Positions 9,418 through 18,694 of a stretch of 57,935 nucleotides of DNA are shown piece after piece. The stretch is from Mycoplasmatota bacterium (GTDB taxonomy: Bacteria > Bacillota_I > Bacilli_A > Izemoplasmatales > Izemoplasmataceae). The number at the start of each line of letters is the position of its first letter. Within the stretch, counting starts at the first letter, position 1. Location: positions 1-57,935 of the forward strand of contig JAUVDP010000004.1 of NCBI GenBank assembly GCA_030595255.1, in the 5' to 3' direction. The notes under the pieces were generated by a model that did no database searches, was not told where the DNA came from, and saw only the letters and a list, made by a program, of their open reading frames with translations. The position numbers and the translations under genes are program-made.

Positions 9418-10797
9418 TTAAATTATGTCTTTTATTGTACTAATATCTACTCTTAATTCTTCACTTAAAAATTTGTAATCTTCCTTAGATAATTTTATAT
9501 TTTTATACTTTTTTAGATAACTTTTTCTTAAATTATCCATACTTATTTCTTCATATTTTAGATAACTTCCATTTTTTGGAAAAATTATATTTTTCCCCGG
9601 TATTTCATCTAATGGGTTCCCGAACATTATCTTCACTTTATTTCTTTTTGCAAATGAAAGTTGAGGTTGAATATGCTTTCCAGCTCCAGTATATTCTGTT
9701 TCTTGAACTACTATTATTTCATCTTCTCTCATTTCTTGTGCAAGGCTAAATGCTGCGGCTAAACTAGTATTTCCTGCAGGTCCTCTTTCCATACCTTCTA
9801 GTAATGCAAGAGCTTGTGTCATAAAGAAAACACTCCCTTGATTAACCATCACATATCTATCCATATATCTTAATGGTCTAGCTGCACTTCTTGGTACATC
9901 TGATCTATCAGGAAAAGTAGCAAATGGTATCCCAAAGCCAGTATGTCCTGTAGTAAATGATTTTTTATTAAAATCTATATCTGATGCCATATGAAGACCG
10001 TAAAGATTTACGCTTGCACCAATTATTTTTGTATTAATTGCTCCAGCGTTTTTTAATCCTCTAGCTGTTCCAGTTAAGTTTCCTCCACCAGCATTTGTAA
10101 TGATAACAGCCTCAGGATATTTCCCGGCTTTTCCCATAACTTCTTCAGCAATTTCATGCCCTAAAGTTTCAATTCCCATAATACCATAAGGCGAATATAA
10201 AGAAGCATTAAAATAATTTGTTTCTTCTAATAATTTCAAGAAAGTATAAAACAATTCTGGCCCTACAGATAATTGAATAACTTCTGCCCCAAATGCTTCA
10301 CATTTTCTTGCTTTTTCTGATATTTCTGGTTGACATATATTTTTTGAATCAAATGTTTCTTGTACAATAATACATCTTAGTCCTGCTTTTGCAGCTAATG
10401 CAGCTACAGCAGCTCCATAGTTACCACTAGTTGCAGCAATAACACCTTTAAACCCTAATTCCTTAGCTTTATCAATGGCAAGAGCAGCTCTTCTAGCTTT
10501 GAAAGAACCACTAATATTAGCAGCTTCATCTTTTAAGAAAATACGGGCTCCATAGCCTTTTTTAGTATACTTTCTTGCATACTTTGTTATATTCTTAAGT
10601 TCAACAAGTGGGGTGTTCCCCACCATATTTTCACTTTGTATTTGTTTTATCTTATTAATATTATATCCTTGACTATTCATCATTAATTCATAGTCAAACC
10701 CTATACCTGTTTGTTCATATTTTGTATAATCAATTCCCACAGATTTTTTCATTATTTCATTTCTTCTATTCATTACTGCTTGATATGTATTATTCAT
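9418..10797 (-). CDS. ortB: 2-amino-4-oxopentanoate thiolase, beta (PLP) subunit
   Basis: Catalytic subunit that, with OrtA, splits 2-amino-4-oxopentanoate with CoA into acetyl-CoA and D-alanine. The 459-residue protein has the threonine-synthase-like fold-type II PLP signatures: GNTPLVEL, the PLP lysine in ISGSFKARRAA (about Lys100), AATSGNYGAAVAALAAKAG and the glycine loop NAGGGNLTGTARG. The start is placed at the ATG at 10797, which overlaps ortA by 8 nt (ATGAATAA) and has GGTGA five bases upstream. An ATG four codons earlier lies inside the ribosome-binding region. Known partners surround it. Confidence 0.94.
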   Translation of the reverse strand: MNNTYQAVMNRRNEIMKKSVGIDYTKYEQTGIGFDYELMMNSQGYNINKIKQIQSENMVGNTPLVELKNITKYARKYTKKGYGARIFLKDEAANISGSFKARRAALAIDKAKELGFKGVIAATSGNYGAAVAALAAKAGLRCIIVQETFDSKNICQPEISEKARKCEAFGAEVIQLSVGPELFYTFLKLLEETNYFNASLYSPYGIMGIETLGHEIAEEVMGKAGKYPEAVIITNAGGGNLTGTARGLKNAGAINTKIIGASVNLYGLHMASDIDFNKKSFTTGHTGFGIPFATFPDRSDVPRSAARPLRYMDRYVMVNQGSVFFMTQALALLEGMERGPAGNTSLAAAFSLAQEMREDEIIVVQETEYTGAGKHIQPQLSFAKRNKVKIMFGNPLDEIPGKNIIFPKNGSYLKYEEISMDNLRKSYLKKYKNIKLSKEDYKFLSEELRVDISTIKDII

Positions 10798-11092
10798 TAT
10801 TTTCACCATACATATCGTTAATAATGATATCTTTCAATACTAATATTTCAGAAACATAGTCACCATAGGAATGTTTATACGGAGGTTCAACCTCTTTTAA
10901 ACGACCAGTTTCAATTCTACCAGTAATAGTCTTAATTTTAACAATATCAAATAAATCAGCTTCCTTTAATAAGTATCCTTTTACCCACATTTTATAGGGT
11001 ACTTTTTTTGTTTCTGAAGGAAGGTTATCAGATCTTTCTTTTGCATCTAGTAATGTTCTTCTAATCCGAACATAAGTACCTTTATCAATCAT
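10790..11092 (-). CDS. ortA: 2-amino-4-oxopentanoate thiolase, alpha subunit
   Basis: A small 100-residue subunit starting MIDKGTYVRIRR and containing KVPYKMWVKGYL and GRLKEVEP, typical of OrtA. The ATG at 11092 is chosen because GGGAGG sits nine bases upstream and it overlaps the preceding channel gene by 8 nt (ATGATTGA). The alternative ATG six bases earlier is too close to the ribosome-binding site. It is translationally linked both to the channel upstream and to ortB downstream. Confidence 0.92.
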   Translation of the reverse strand: MIDKGTYVRIRRTLLDAKERSDNLPSETKKVPYKMWVKGYLLKEADLFDIVKIKTITGRIETGRLKEVEPPYKHSYGDYVSEILVLKDIIINDMYGENNE

Positions 11093-12701
11093 TCTCATCT
11101 TCCTCCCTTGTAGATGTAGCCCCTTCTATAGCTATATTGCTCACAAAACTAATAGACAATGCAAAGAAAGTAAATCCATAAATACTTAGGAATCCTCCCC
11201 ATGCTTGAGCAATCCCATATTCAGTAGATGGTGTAATATCACCATAACCCAAAGTTGATACAGTCACTACTGTATAATACAAAAAGTCTCCATAATCATG
11301 ACCTTTAGGTATTGCTGAAACTCCTACCAAAGTAGTTCCATTGAAGTAGAATATATCCACAGGCATCCCAACTTCATCGTATACAGGACTTAAATCAGAA
11401 CTGTATGGACGATTAAATATATCATAATATTCCATAATTCTAGCTCCTGTAATATCATACACAGGAGATATTGTATATCCATCTTCATTTAAGTATTCAG
11501 TTATAACATGTCCATCAATATCGTATACAGTAGTTAACATTGTTCCTGTAGGATAATAGACTTCTTGAATTACATTATTGGTTCCGTCATATAATTCAGA
11601 GACTTGTTCGTATTCATATACTTCATATGAGAAATTATATGTTTCTGGTTCCCATCTATAAATTGAATATGCTACAACACTAGCATATAAGATCACATAC
11701 AAATGGAATGAAAAGAATATCATGAATACAATTCTTGTTATCGTTTTTGAATGTCTTTGTTTTAAATTTTGAAAGATATTTATTTCTCCAACAATCATGT
11801 TCAAATTTACACCCAATAATGCTATAAATCCAATAATTAAGATAAATATCATCATCTCTGCTAAATATATAATATCGAATATATTAAATATTAAATATAT
11901 TATCATTACTGCTGCTGATAATGTTAGAATAAAGCCGTTTTTAGCATCAATTGATTTATCTAAAACTTCAGGTAAAATATTAAATAAGTATTGCCATGAA
12001 CATACTATTATTAGAAATACTAACAGTGTCAATGACGACTGAGTTATTATTAATAAAACCTTATCTCCATCTATAATTCCATTATAAATTTGAGAACCAA
12101 CTAATAATATTATTATTATTATATATATAGCTAAAGTAAATAATGCTTTATATCTTATAAATGGAAACTTGCTTAAATGTGCTTTTTCATCTAGTTTAAC
12201 TTCTTTTTTAATTTCCATTTTAGTTTGATCCCATAAATATTTAAATGGTAATCTAAAGAAATTAACAAATATCATATGTACATTAAATTGTAATAATACA
12301 AAAACCACAAATAGTGCTGAAAAGGCAAATAAAGCACTTTCTGAAAGGTTTTTATTATCATATAAAATATTATTAATATAGAAAAATGCTCCTGCATAAA
12401 AAATAATTGAGAACACAAGGTAAAATACTTTACCTTGTTTTCTTTTTATTGGTTTATCTTTTTGTACTAAGCTGTCTTTCATTACTTTTTCAAGTACTTC
12501 AGTCATTCTAGGTTCTGGTTTCTTTTTCTTTGGAGTAGGCTTTTTCTTAACCGTACTTACCTTAGGTTTACTAGTTGATGTAGTACTTTTTTTCTTAGTA
12601 ACAGGTTTTTTCTTTATTGTTGATGTCTTCTTTTTCGTAGTTGGTTTCTTTACATTTGTAGTTTTTGAAGCGGGTTTCTTAGTCTTATTCTCAGTTGCCA
12701 T
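11085..12701 (-). CDS. K+-channel-like membrane protein with YD-type repeat loop and basic tail
   Basis: A 538-residue protein of unusual build. Residues 1-65 are a Lys/Thr/Pro-rich histone-tail-like segment. Roughly seven hydrophobic helices follow between residues 90 and 350, of which the last leads into the pore unit. A pore helix and canonical potassium filter TLGYGD lie at about 483-488, then a final helix. Between the last two helices, in the outer turret, is a loop of about 100 residues built from roughly eight imperfect 11-residue repeats (YDIDGHVITEY, YDITGARIMEY, YDEVGMPVDIF). The ATG at 12701 has GAGGAG eight bases upstream; a GTG at 12710 is less likely. It sits between ord and ortA and overlaps ortA by 8 nt. 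The ion carried is not proven: K+ is implied by the filter, and NH4+ is conceivable because the pathway releases ammonia. Confidence 0.85.
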   Translation of the reverse strand: MATENKTKKPASKTTNVKKPTTKKKTSTIKKKPVTKKKSTTSTSKPKVSTVKKKPTPKKKKPEPRMTEVLEKVMKDSLVQKDKPIKRKQGKVFYLVFSIIFYAGAFFYINNILYDNKNLSESALFAFSALFVVFVLLQFNVHMIFVNFFRLPFKYLWDQTKMEIKKEVKLDEKAHLSKFPFIRYKALFTLAIYIIIIILLVGSQIYNGIIDGDKVLLIITQSSLTLLVFLIIVCSWQYLFNILPEVLDKSIDAKNGFILTLSAAVMIIYLIFNIFDIIYLAEMMIFILIIGFIALLGVNLNMIVGEINIFQNLKQRHSKTITRIVFMIFFSFHLYVILYASVVAYSIYRWEPETYNFSYEVYEYEQVSELYDGTNNVIQEVYYPTGTMLTTVYDIDGHVITEYLNEDGYTISPVYDITGARIMEYYDIFNRPYSSDLSPVYDEVGMPVDIFYFNGTTLVGVSAIPKGHDYGDFLYYTVVTVSTLGYGDITPSTEYGIAQAWGGFLSIYGFTFFALSISFVSNIAIEGATSTREEDEND

Positions 12702-12722
12702 TAAAATCACTCCTCAAAATTT

Positions 12723-13769
12723 TTAGTCTTCGAGTAACTCAGTCATGTCGCCAAGTATTGCTCTTGGCACTGGTAAATCAAGCATTGTTTTTAGTCCTGG
12801 ACGTGCATTTAAAACATGAGGAATCATGTTTACACACATCGCAATAGTACCTATTCCTCCATCAATTTCTGGAGTAATAGCCATATGAATATTTGGTGTT
12901 CCTTTAATATTTATATAATCACCAGTTTGTGTTCCTTCCAACTCTGGTTCTATTTGTTGAGGATGTTTCATATCAATAAATACTTTTCCATTAACTAGAC
13001 CTTGCCCTGTCATATTTACACCAGCAACATTTCCTTTTAATGCTTCTCCATATTTGCTTTTACGATCAATTGAAGTTACTATAGGTGCCATTTGTTGTTC
13101 AAATCCATCTAATTTAACTCCAATAGCATCAGCTATCATTAATACACTTTCAGCAAATCCTACATGACCCGCAAGTGTATTATCTTTTACACCTTTATTA
13201 AATGTATCTACGGTAATTCCTACTCCTTGTTCCTCCATAACCGCAGGTCCAAAAGGACTAAGGCTATTAACTCTGTTTGCTTCTATATGTTCGACATCAG
13301 TCATAACTCCAGATAATGCTACAACCAATAAATCCATAATAAATCCAGGATTTATTCCAGTACCAAGTACCGTAACACCATTATCTTTAGCAATCTTGTC
13401 TAATTTAATTGTTAATTCTGGTTCCTGTGCTTTAGGATAAGCCATCTCTTCAGCTGTACTTATAATGTTAATTCCTTTTTCTAATATCATTTTCATTTTG
13501 GGAAACGCTTTGCTAGTATATGAGTCAGTTGCAAGTAAAACAACATCACACTTTCTATTATCTAACAAATTTTCAATATTGTCACTAACTAATACTTCTT
13601 CATGATTTCCTTTTTTGCTTTCTAATACATTAAAAATACTCTTATTTACTAAATCAGGATGTAGATCACAAACACCTGTAATTTCTACTCCTTTTTTAGT
13701 TAAAAGCATGTCGGCCATTCCTTTACCCATAGCCCCAAATCCCCATATTACAACTTTTATGTTTTTCAT
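12723..13769 (-). CDS. ord: 2,4-diaminopentanoate dehydrogenase
   Basis: Oxidatively deaminates 2,4-diaminopentanoate to 2-amino-4-oxopentanoate with NAD(P)+, releasing ammonia. The 348-residue protein begins KNIKVVIWGFGAMGKGMA, a Rossmann glycine motif of the dihydrodipicolinate-reductase type. It has DVVLLATDSYT, VLGTGINPGFIMDLL and a C-terminal NMIPHVLNARPGL. AAGGAG lies before the ATG at 13769; an upstream in-frame start would give an implausible 23-residue extension through the promoter. It is the first gene of the 13.6-kb operon. The family match is strong and the position is diagnostic. Confidence 0.93.
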   Translation of the reverse strand: MKNIKVVIWGFGAMGKGMADMLLTKKGVEITGVCDLHPDLVNKSIFNVLESKKGNHEEVLVSDNIENLLDNRKCDVVLLATDSYTSKAFPKMKMILEKGINIISTAEEMAYPKAQEPELTIKLDKIAKDNGVTVLGTGINPGFIMDLLVVALSGVMTDVEHIEANRVNSLSPFGPAVMEEQGVGITVDTFNKGVKDNTLAGHVGFAESVLMIADAIGVKLDGFEQQMAPIVTSIDRKSKYGEALKGNVAGVNMTGQGLVNGKVFIDMKHPQQIEPELEGTQTGDYINIKGTPNIHMAITPEIDGGIGTIAMCVNMIPHVLNARPGLKTMLDLPVPRAILGDMTELLED

Positions 13770-13805
13770 AGTTAACTCCTTTAAAAATATAGTGTGTCTT
13801 TCCAC

Positions 13806-13834
13806 AATATATAGTATCATACAAACGCTTACAA
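13806..13834 (-). promoter_or_regulatory. Probable sigma-A promoter of the ornithine/arginine operon
   Basis: Read on the minus strand, TTGTAA (13829-13834) and TATATT (13806-13811) are separated by 17 bp and lie about 37 nt before the ord start. The upstream gene ends in its own terminator at 13850-13875, so this is the natural start of the operon. No obvious repressor palindrome was seen. Confidence 0.55.
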
Positions 13835-13849
13835 ACAAACTGTTTTAAT

Positions 13850-13875
13850 AAAAAAAAGAGGACAAAAATCCTCTT
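13850..13875 (-). terminator. Intrinsic terminator after the 482-residue membrane protein gene
   Basis: The hairpin pairs AGAGGA (13857-13862) with TCCTCT (13869-13874). On the minus strand it is followed by seven T. It separates the gene at 13895 from the ornithine operon. Confidence 0.8.
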
Positions 13876-13894
13876 TGTTTTTTCATTATAGTAA

Positions 13895-15343
13895 TTACCA
13901 TTTTTCTCTCTTTTTAGCTTTGTTTTTATTAACCATTTTATGTGTATCATAATTGCTTCTATTATATCTGAAATCAGTGCTATTATCCCTTATTTTAGCT
14001 TTACCTAAAGTAAATAATGGAAGTGTAAACAATGAAGCATAAAACAGTGATTTTGGAAAGATATAAGAGAATGATTTAATATCTACTGCATGTTGGAGAT
14101 AATACATTCCATCATGAGATAAAAAGTAAATATTTTCATTAGTTACAAGTAATCCCATATTATATCTAATACCTTCACCATATTGATAAAAAAACACATC
14201 ATCATAATAAGTCATTTCACTAGAATCTTCCTTAATATAAATCATATCTTTATACATAGGCCATCCCATAGATATATAATAATATTCTCCGTCAGTCTGG
14301 ATTGTAAAATCTGATTGAACTACAATATTATTACTTCCAACGTAATCTAAGTCATATCTTGCATTAACAAAATCTAACTCATTATATCCAACAAATTTTA
14401 AGAAACTTAATTCCAAATAGCCTGAAGTACTATCATTTATTACTATAGTGTTATCTTCTAATACTTGTACATAGTGTTTTACACTTGTATTTTGGATTAA
14501 TAAAGGATTATTATTAGGATCTACATAGATATCTGAGTATATAAATGTGTCAGAATATCCATTCTCATATTTATAGGTTACTAAAAATCCATCTTCAACA
14601 TTTGCAGCATAACTTATTTCTTCATCAAATACTTCTATTTGAACCATTGTTAAATCAGAATTAAGAGTAAATTTGTACCCTGTGTTAGACGCAGTCATAT
14701 AAATTTCATTCTCAATTAATTCAATAACTCTCAGAGATGTTTCAACATTATTTATTATCTCTTTATCTTTAATATCAATTAATACTAGTTCGTATACATC
14801 TCCCTTAGTAACCGAAACTAATATATTCTCCTCAAAGAAATGATAAGTTATAATTCTATCATTTTTATCAATAGCATAGCTACTTTCATAAAGATCAAAT
14901 ACAAAAAATTCTTCATTAACAATATCAAATAATTCAATAACTCCTGAAGAAGTTAAGAAGATAATTTCTGTTTCATCATTATTTATCTTCATTTCAAAAA
15001 GATCATTGTAGTCATTATCTTCAACATAAAGCCCTACATCATGAGGAAAGTACGCTTTTTCTTCAAGTAAAGGCGGTGTATCTATTGTGTCAATTCTTAC
15101 TAAATACGGTGTGTAAAATACTGTTGCGAGAATTATTACTAAGTAAAATGAACCAAGTCTAAACATTGAGTTATTAACTTTTTTAAGTAAAAAACTAATT
15201 ATTACCATTATTAATACTATCAAAATTGTCCCAATTAATTGAATATTAGAATTTAATCCATAAAAAAGTTTAGTAGACAAAATAAAAGAAACTACCAAAA
15301 GTCCTAAGTACATTGTTATTTTTAGCAAGTCTTGTAGTTTCAT
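13895..15343 (-). CDS. Hypothetical membrane-anchored protein, large extracytoplasmic domain
   Basis: I do not recognise this 482-residue protein. It opens with about three hydrophobic helices (roughly residues 10-28, 34-52 and 62-82). An acidic, beta-rich region of about 320 residues rich in short repeated strand-turn patterns such as ENEIYMTAS and EDNTIVIND follows. It ends with one helix near residue 430 and a basic C-terminus ending NKNKAKKREKW. The middle could be a beta-propeller-like sensor, but that is a guess. GGGTGAG precedes the ATG. It has its own terminator, so it is not part of the ornithine operon even though it sits on the same strand. Confidence 0.75.
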   Translation of the reverse strand: MKLQDLLKITMYLGLLVVSFILSTKLFYGLNSNIQLIGTILIVLIMVIISFLLKKVNNSMFRLGSFYLVIILATVFYTPYLVRIDTIDTPPLLEEKAYFPHDVGLYVEDNDYNDLFEMKINNDETEIIFLTSSGVIELFDIVNEEFFVFDLYESSYAIDKNDRIITYHFFEENILVSVTKGDVYELVLIDIKDKEIINNVETSLRVIELIENEIYMTASNTGYKFTLNSDLTMVQIEVFDEEISYAANVEDGFLVTYKYENGYSDTFIYSDIYVDPNNNPLLIQNTSVKHYVQVLEDNTIVINDSTSGYLELSFLKFVGYNELDFVNARYDLDYVGSNNIVVQSDFTIQTDGEYYYISMGWPMYKDMIYIKEDSSEMTYYDDVFFYQYGEGIRYNMGLLVTNENIYFLSHDGMYYLQHAVDIKSFSYIFPKSLFYASLFTLPLFTLGKAKIRDNSTDFRYNRSNYDTHKMVNKNKAKKREKW

Positions 15344-15452
15344 TATTTCTCACCCCATATATTTGTATATTATATTTTAACATTTTATTACGTATTTTCA
15401 TAATAAAAAGTAGATACACATGTATCTACTTTTATTTAAAAGAATCAAATAA

Positions 15453-16025
15453 CTATTTTACTTCATTAAGCCCAATTTTAAATGCTTTTAAGTTTATATC
15501 TATATACTGAGGTTTAACATTTTCTCTTATTGCATCTTCCCATTTAAGATTATCTAAATCAATAACTTTAGATAAGGCACCCAACATAATAATATTCATT
15601 ACTTTATCTAGTCCTAGTTCAACTGCTTTGTTTGTTCCATCTATTACATACGTCTTAACTCTATTACTTAGATCTTCTAAAATATTATCTGGATATGGAA
15701 TTTTACCATTCAATGTAACCATAGAGTGAATTTTATAATCATTTACTATTAATACTCCATCTTTTTTTAAATAATCAACATTTCTAGCCGCTTCCATTTG
15801 TTCTAATGATACTAAGATTGAAGCATCTCCTTTTTCAATTACTGGTGAGTATACTTTATTACCATATCTAATTTCACTTGATACACTCCCACCTCTTTGG
15901 CTCATACCATGTATTTCAGACATTTTAACATCATAACCCGCTTCAACGAATACAGTAGTTAATATCTTAGCTAAAAGGATAGTTCCTTGTCCTCCTACAC
16001 CAACAACCTTTATTGATTTAGACAT
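15453..16025 (-). CDS. iorB: Indolepyruvate:ferredoxin oxidoreductase, beta subunit
   Basis: The 190-residue gamma-type domain of the 2-oxoacid:ferredoxin oxidoreductase family has KVVGVGGQGTILLAKIL at the N-terminus, SEIHGMSQRGGSVSSEIR and the usual length for IorB. With IorA it oxidatively decarboxylates aryl-pyruvates from aromatic amino acids, yielding acyl-CoA and reduced ferredoxin. The ATG at 16025 overlaps the iorA stop by 8 nt (ATGTCTAA) with AAGGATG upstream. Confidence 0.93.
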   Translation of the reverse strand: MSKSIKVVGVGGQGTILLAKILTTVFVEAGYDVKMSEIHGMSQRGGSVSSEIRYGNKVYSPVIEKGDASILVSLEQMEAARNVDYLKKDGVLIVNDYKIHSMVTLNGKIPYPDNILEDLSNRVKTYVIDGTNKAVELGLDKVMNIIMLGALSKVIDLDNLKWEDAIRENVKPQYIDINLKAFKIGLNEVK

Positions 16026-17811
16026 ATTTATCATCCTTTACAATTGCGTCGTAAGGGCAAATTTGAAGACATACATCGCATCCTACACATGTGTTAGGAT
16101 TAATGCTTACTTTTTTAGTGCCTGGATCAAATATTAATGAAGCACATCCACTTCTTAAGCAAGCTTTACAACCAGTACATAAATCTTCAATTACTTTATC
16201 TTTTGTTTGCCACATTTTGTCATATCTAGCAAAATCTTCATCATTGTATCTTTTCTTTAATTTACAAGGCCAGTCCGTAATAATTACTGAACTCTCTTGA
16301 AGATCTAGAGCCCAGTTAATTGCATCTTTTGTTTCTTGAAGATCATTAGGGTTTACTCTTCTTATGTTTTTAATACCAATAGCTCTTACAATACCCTCTA
16401 TATCCATAATTGTTGATGTCTCTTGAGCTAAATTTAATCCGGTTCCTGGATTATCTTGTTGCCCTGTCATACCAGTAATTCTATTATCTAAAATTACATT
16501 TATAGTATTACCTTTATTATAGACGGTGTTAATTAGAGAATTAATTCCTGTATGGAAGAAAGTTGAATCTCCCATAACTGTAACTATTCTTCTATCGTCT
16601 TCTTCTTTCATTTCCATTATTTTTTGCATACCATGTCCTGAACTAAATGATGCACCCATACAAATTAATGTATCCATCATATCATAAGGTTCACCTACAG
16701 CAAGACTATAACAACCAATATCTCCAGCAACAATAATCTTTTTACGTTTTTTACCTAATTCATAGAAGAATCCTCTATGTGGACATCCAGTACAAAATGT
16801 AGGAGGTCTTCCCACAAATAAGTCTTCATTAAGTTCAACGCCTTTATAATTTTCGCTTAATGCAGCTCTTCTAATTACATCTGGTGTCATTTCTCCAGAG
16901 TAAGGAAATAGCTCTTTACCAATAACATTTTTCCCTAATATTTTAGCAAATTCTTCAATATAAGGATCGTTTTCTTCAATTATATATACTTTTTCATGTT
17001 TATCACAGAAATCTGAAATTAAGTTTGCAGGTAGTGGATTTGTGAATCCAAGTTTAAGATAAGAAACAGTATCACCAAATGCTTCATTTGCATATTCAAA
17101 TGCAATCCCTGATGAAATAACTCCTATTTTAGAATTATTATCAATTTCATAATTCCATTTTGATTTTTCTGAATATTCTTTTAAAATATTCATTCTTTCT
17201 TCAACTTTATGTCTTAATTTTCTACCAATAGCAGGAATTGCTACGTATTTTCCAAAGTTCTTTTTATATGGAATTAATTCTACTTCTTTTCTTTCACCTA
17301 GTTCAACTAAACTCTTAGAATGGCAAACTCTTGTAGTCATTCTAAAAAGGATTACAGAATCATACTTTTCACTAAGCTCATAAGCATCAATAATCATATC
17401 TTTAGACTCTTGACTATTTGATGGTTCTAACATTGGTATCTTAGCAAATTTAGCATAATTTCTGTTATCTTGTTCATTTTGACTTGAATGCATACCTGGT
17501 TCATCAGCAGTTACTAAAACACAACCTCCTGTAACACCAGTATATGCAAAAGTAAATAGTGGATCGGCTGCAACATTAACTCCAACGTGTTTCATTGCGG
17601 CAAAACTTCTACCTCCTGCAATGCTTGCTCCAATAGCAGTTTCTAGTGCAACTTTTTCGTTTGGAGCCCACTCTGCATATATATGTTTATATGTTGAAAT
17701 ATTTTGTAATATTTCTGTACTTGGGGTTCCTGGATACGCTGAAGCAAAATGTACAGAAGCTTCATAAACTCCTCTAGCTACTGCTTCATTTCCAGATAAT
17801 ATTTTCTTCAA
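16018..17811 (-). CDS. iorA: Indolepyruvate:ferredoxin oxidoreductase, alpha subunit
   Basis: The 597-residue TPP enzyme begins LSGNEAVARGVYEA and contains SAYPGTPSTEI. It carries the TPP/Mg region MGDSTFFHTGINSL and a cysteine set around FCTGCPHRGFFYELG. The C-terminus holds two [4Fe-4S] motifs, CTGCKACLRSGC and CVGCDVCLQICP. All are intact. The start codon is TTG at 17811 with AAGGAG nine bases upstream; no ATG gives a better fit. It delivers reduced ferredoxin that the HydABC hydrogenase in this window could use. Confidence 0.94.
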   Translation of the reverse strand: MKKILSGNEAVARGVYEASVHFASAYPGTPSTEILQNISTYKHIYAEWAPNEKVALETAIGASIAGGRSFAAMKHVGVNVAADPLFTFAYTGVTGGCVLVTADEPGMHSSQNEQDNRNYAKFAKIPMLEPSNSQESKDMIIDAYELSEKYDSVILFRMTTRVCHSKSLVELGERKEVELIPYKKNFGKYVAIPAIGRKLRHKVEERMNILKEYSEKSKWNYEIDNNSKIGVISSGIAFEYANEAFGDTVSYLKLGFTNPLPANLISDFCDKHEKVYIIEENDPYIEEFAKILGKNVIGKELFPYSGEMTPDVIRRAALSENYKGVELNEDLFVGRPPTFCTGCPHRGFFYELGKKRKKIIVAGDIGCYSLAVGEPYDMMDTLICMGASFSSGHGMQKIMEMKEEDDRRIVTVMGDSTFFHTGINSLINTVYNKGNTINVILDNRITGMTGQQDNPGTGLNLAQETSTIMDIEGIVRAIGIKNIRRVNPNDLQETKDAINWALDLQESSVIITDWPCKLKKRYNDEDFARYDKMWQTKDKVIEDLCTGCKACLRSGCASLIFDPGTKKVSINPNTCVGCDVCLQICPYDAIVKDDKYV

Positions 17812-17852
17812 TATTCTTCACTCCTTATTGTAGTTATTTCTCCATCAATTTC

Positions 17853-17881
17853 ATAATAACATAATTATTTTAAAACCTCAA
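17853..17881 (-). promoter_or_regulatory. Probable promoter of iorAB
   Basis: On the minus strand, TTGAGG (17876-17881) and TATTAT (17853-17858) are spaced by 17 bp, about 42 nt upstream of the iorA TTG start. Confidence 0.5.
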
Positions 17882-17965
17882 AGCAAAAGTGGCAGTATGG
17901 TGTAATCGCTATCACTTTATAGAGCTAAAGCATATATTTTAAATTAAAAAGATGAAGAATATTTT

Positions 17966-18694
17966 CTAATCTTCACCTTCTAATTCTAATATTAATACAT
18001 TAATTTTTTTACTGATTTCTACATATGAATCTATAAGTATTTTACCATCCATTTCCAAAATATTAAATGCATCAGGATTTTTTATAATTAGTTCTTCTTG
18101 ACTCATTTTTGGAAATCTAATTTTAGATACTCTTTCATGCCCACAGACTACAATTTTATCTGGAATTCTTTCAAGATTTGATTCTCTACTCCAAGTATAA
18201 TCTCTTTCTTCATTATTTTTCCAGTCTCCATTATTATATATTATTCCTCCATGAACAAAAATATATTTTCCTATCTCAATATATAAATGTTGAGTAGATA
18301 TAAAATTATAGAGATAGATATACTTAGATTTAATCTCGTAATTTATGTCATCCCAATTTTCATCAAATGTAAGTGATCTTCCAACTAGACTTTCTAATGT
18401 ACTTTTGAATCCATTGTGAATCATATTGAATAACAATCTCTTATATTCACCATCTAAAAATTGTATTAAGAAGCTATCGTGGTTGCCTAATATAATAGTA
18501 GCTCTATTCTTTAATCTTAGATCGTACATATATTCTAGGACTTCTTTTGATTGAGTTCCTCTATCAAATAAATCTCCAAGAACTAGTAAATGGTGATTAA
18601 TATCATTTGGATTGTATTTATGGATATTTAAGTCTCTTATCATTTCATCATAATGTCCATGTATATCACTAATTATAAAATATTTTTTAGTCAT
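17966..18694 (-). CDS. Calcineurin-like metallophosphoesterase (PPP type)
   Basis: A 242-residue cytosolic phosphoesterase with the metal-binding motifs in order: DIHGHYDEM (D-x-H), GDLFDRG, GNHDSF, FVHGG and VCGHERV. This set is that of bacterial serine/threonine or diadenosine-tetraphosphate phosphatases (PrpE/ApaH-like). The true substrate cannot be read from sequence. Its start overlaps a preceding 18-codon ORF by 8 nt (ATGACTAA), so translation is probably coupled to that small ORF. The region on its right carries the ribosome-binding site for the small ORF rather than a strong one for itself. Confidence 0.85.
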   Translation of the reverse strand: MTKKYFIISDIHGHYDEMIRDLNIHKYNPNDINHHLLVLGDLFDRGTQSKEVLEYMYDLRLKNRATIILGNHDSFLIQFLDGEYKRLLFNMIHNGFKSTLESLVGRSLTFDENWDDINYEIKSKYIYLYNFISTQHLYIEIGKYIFVHGGIIYNNGDWKNNEERDYTWSRESNLERIPDKIVVCGHERVSKIRFPKMSQEELIIKNPDAFNILEMDGKILIDSYVEISKKINVLILELEGED

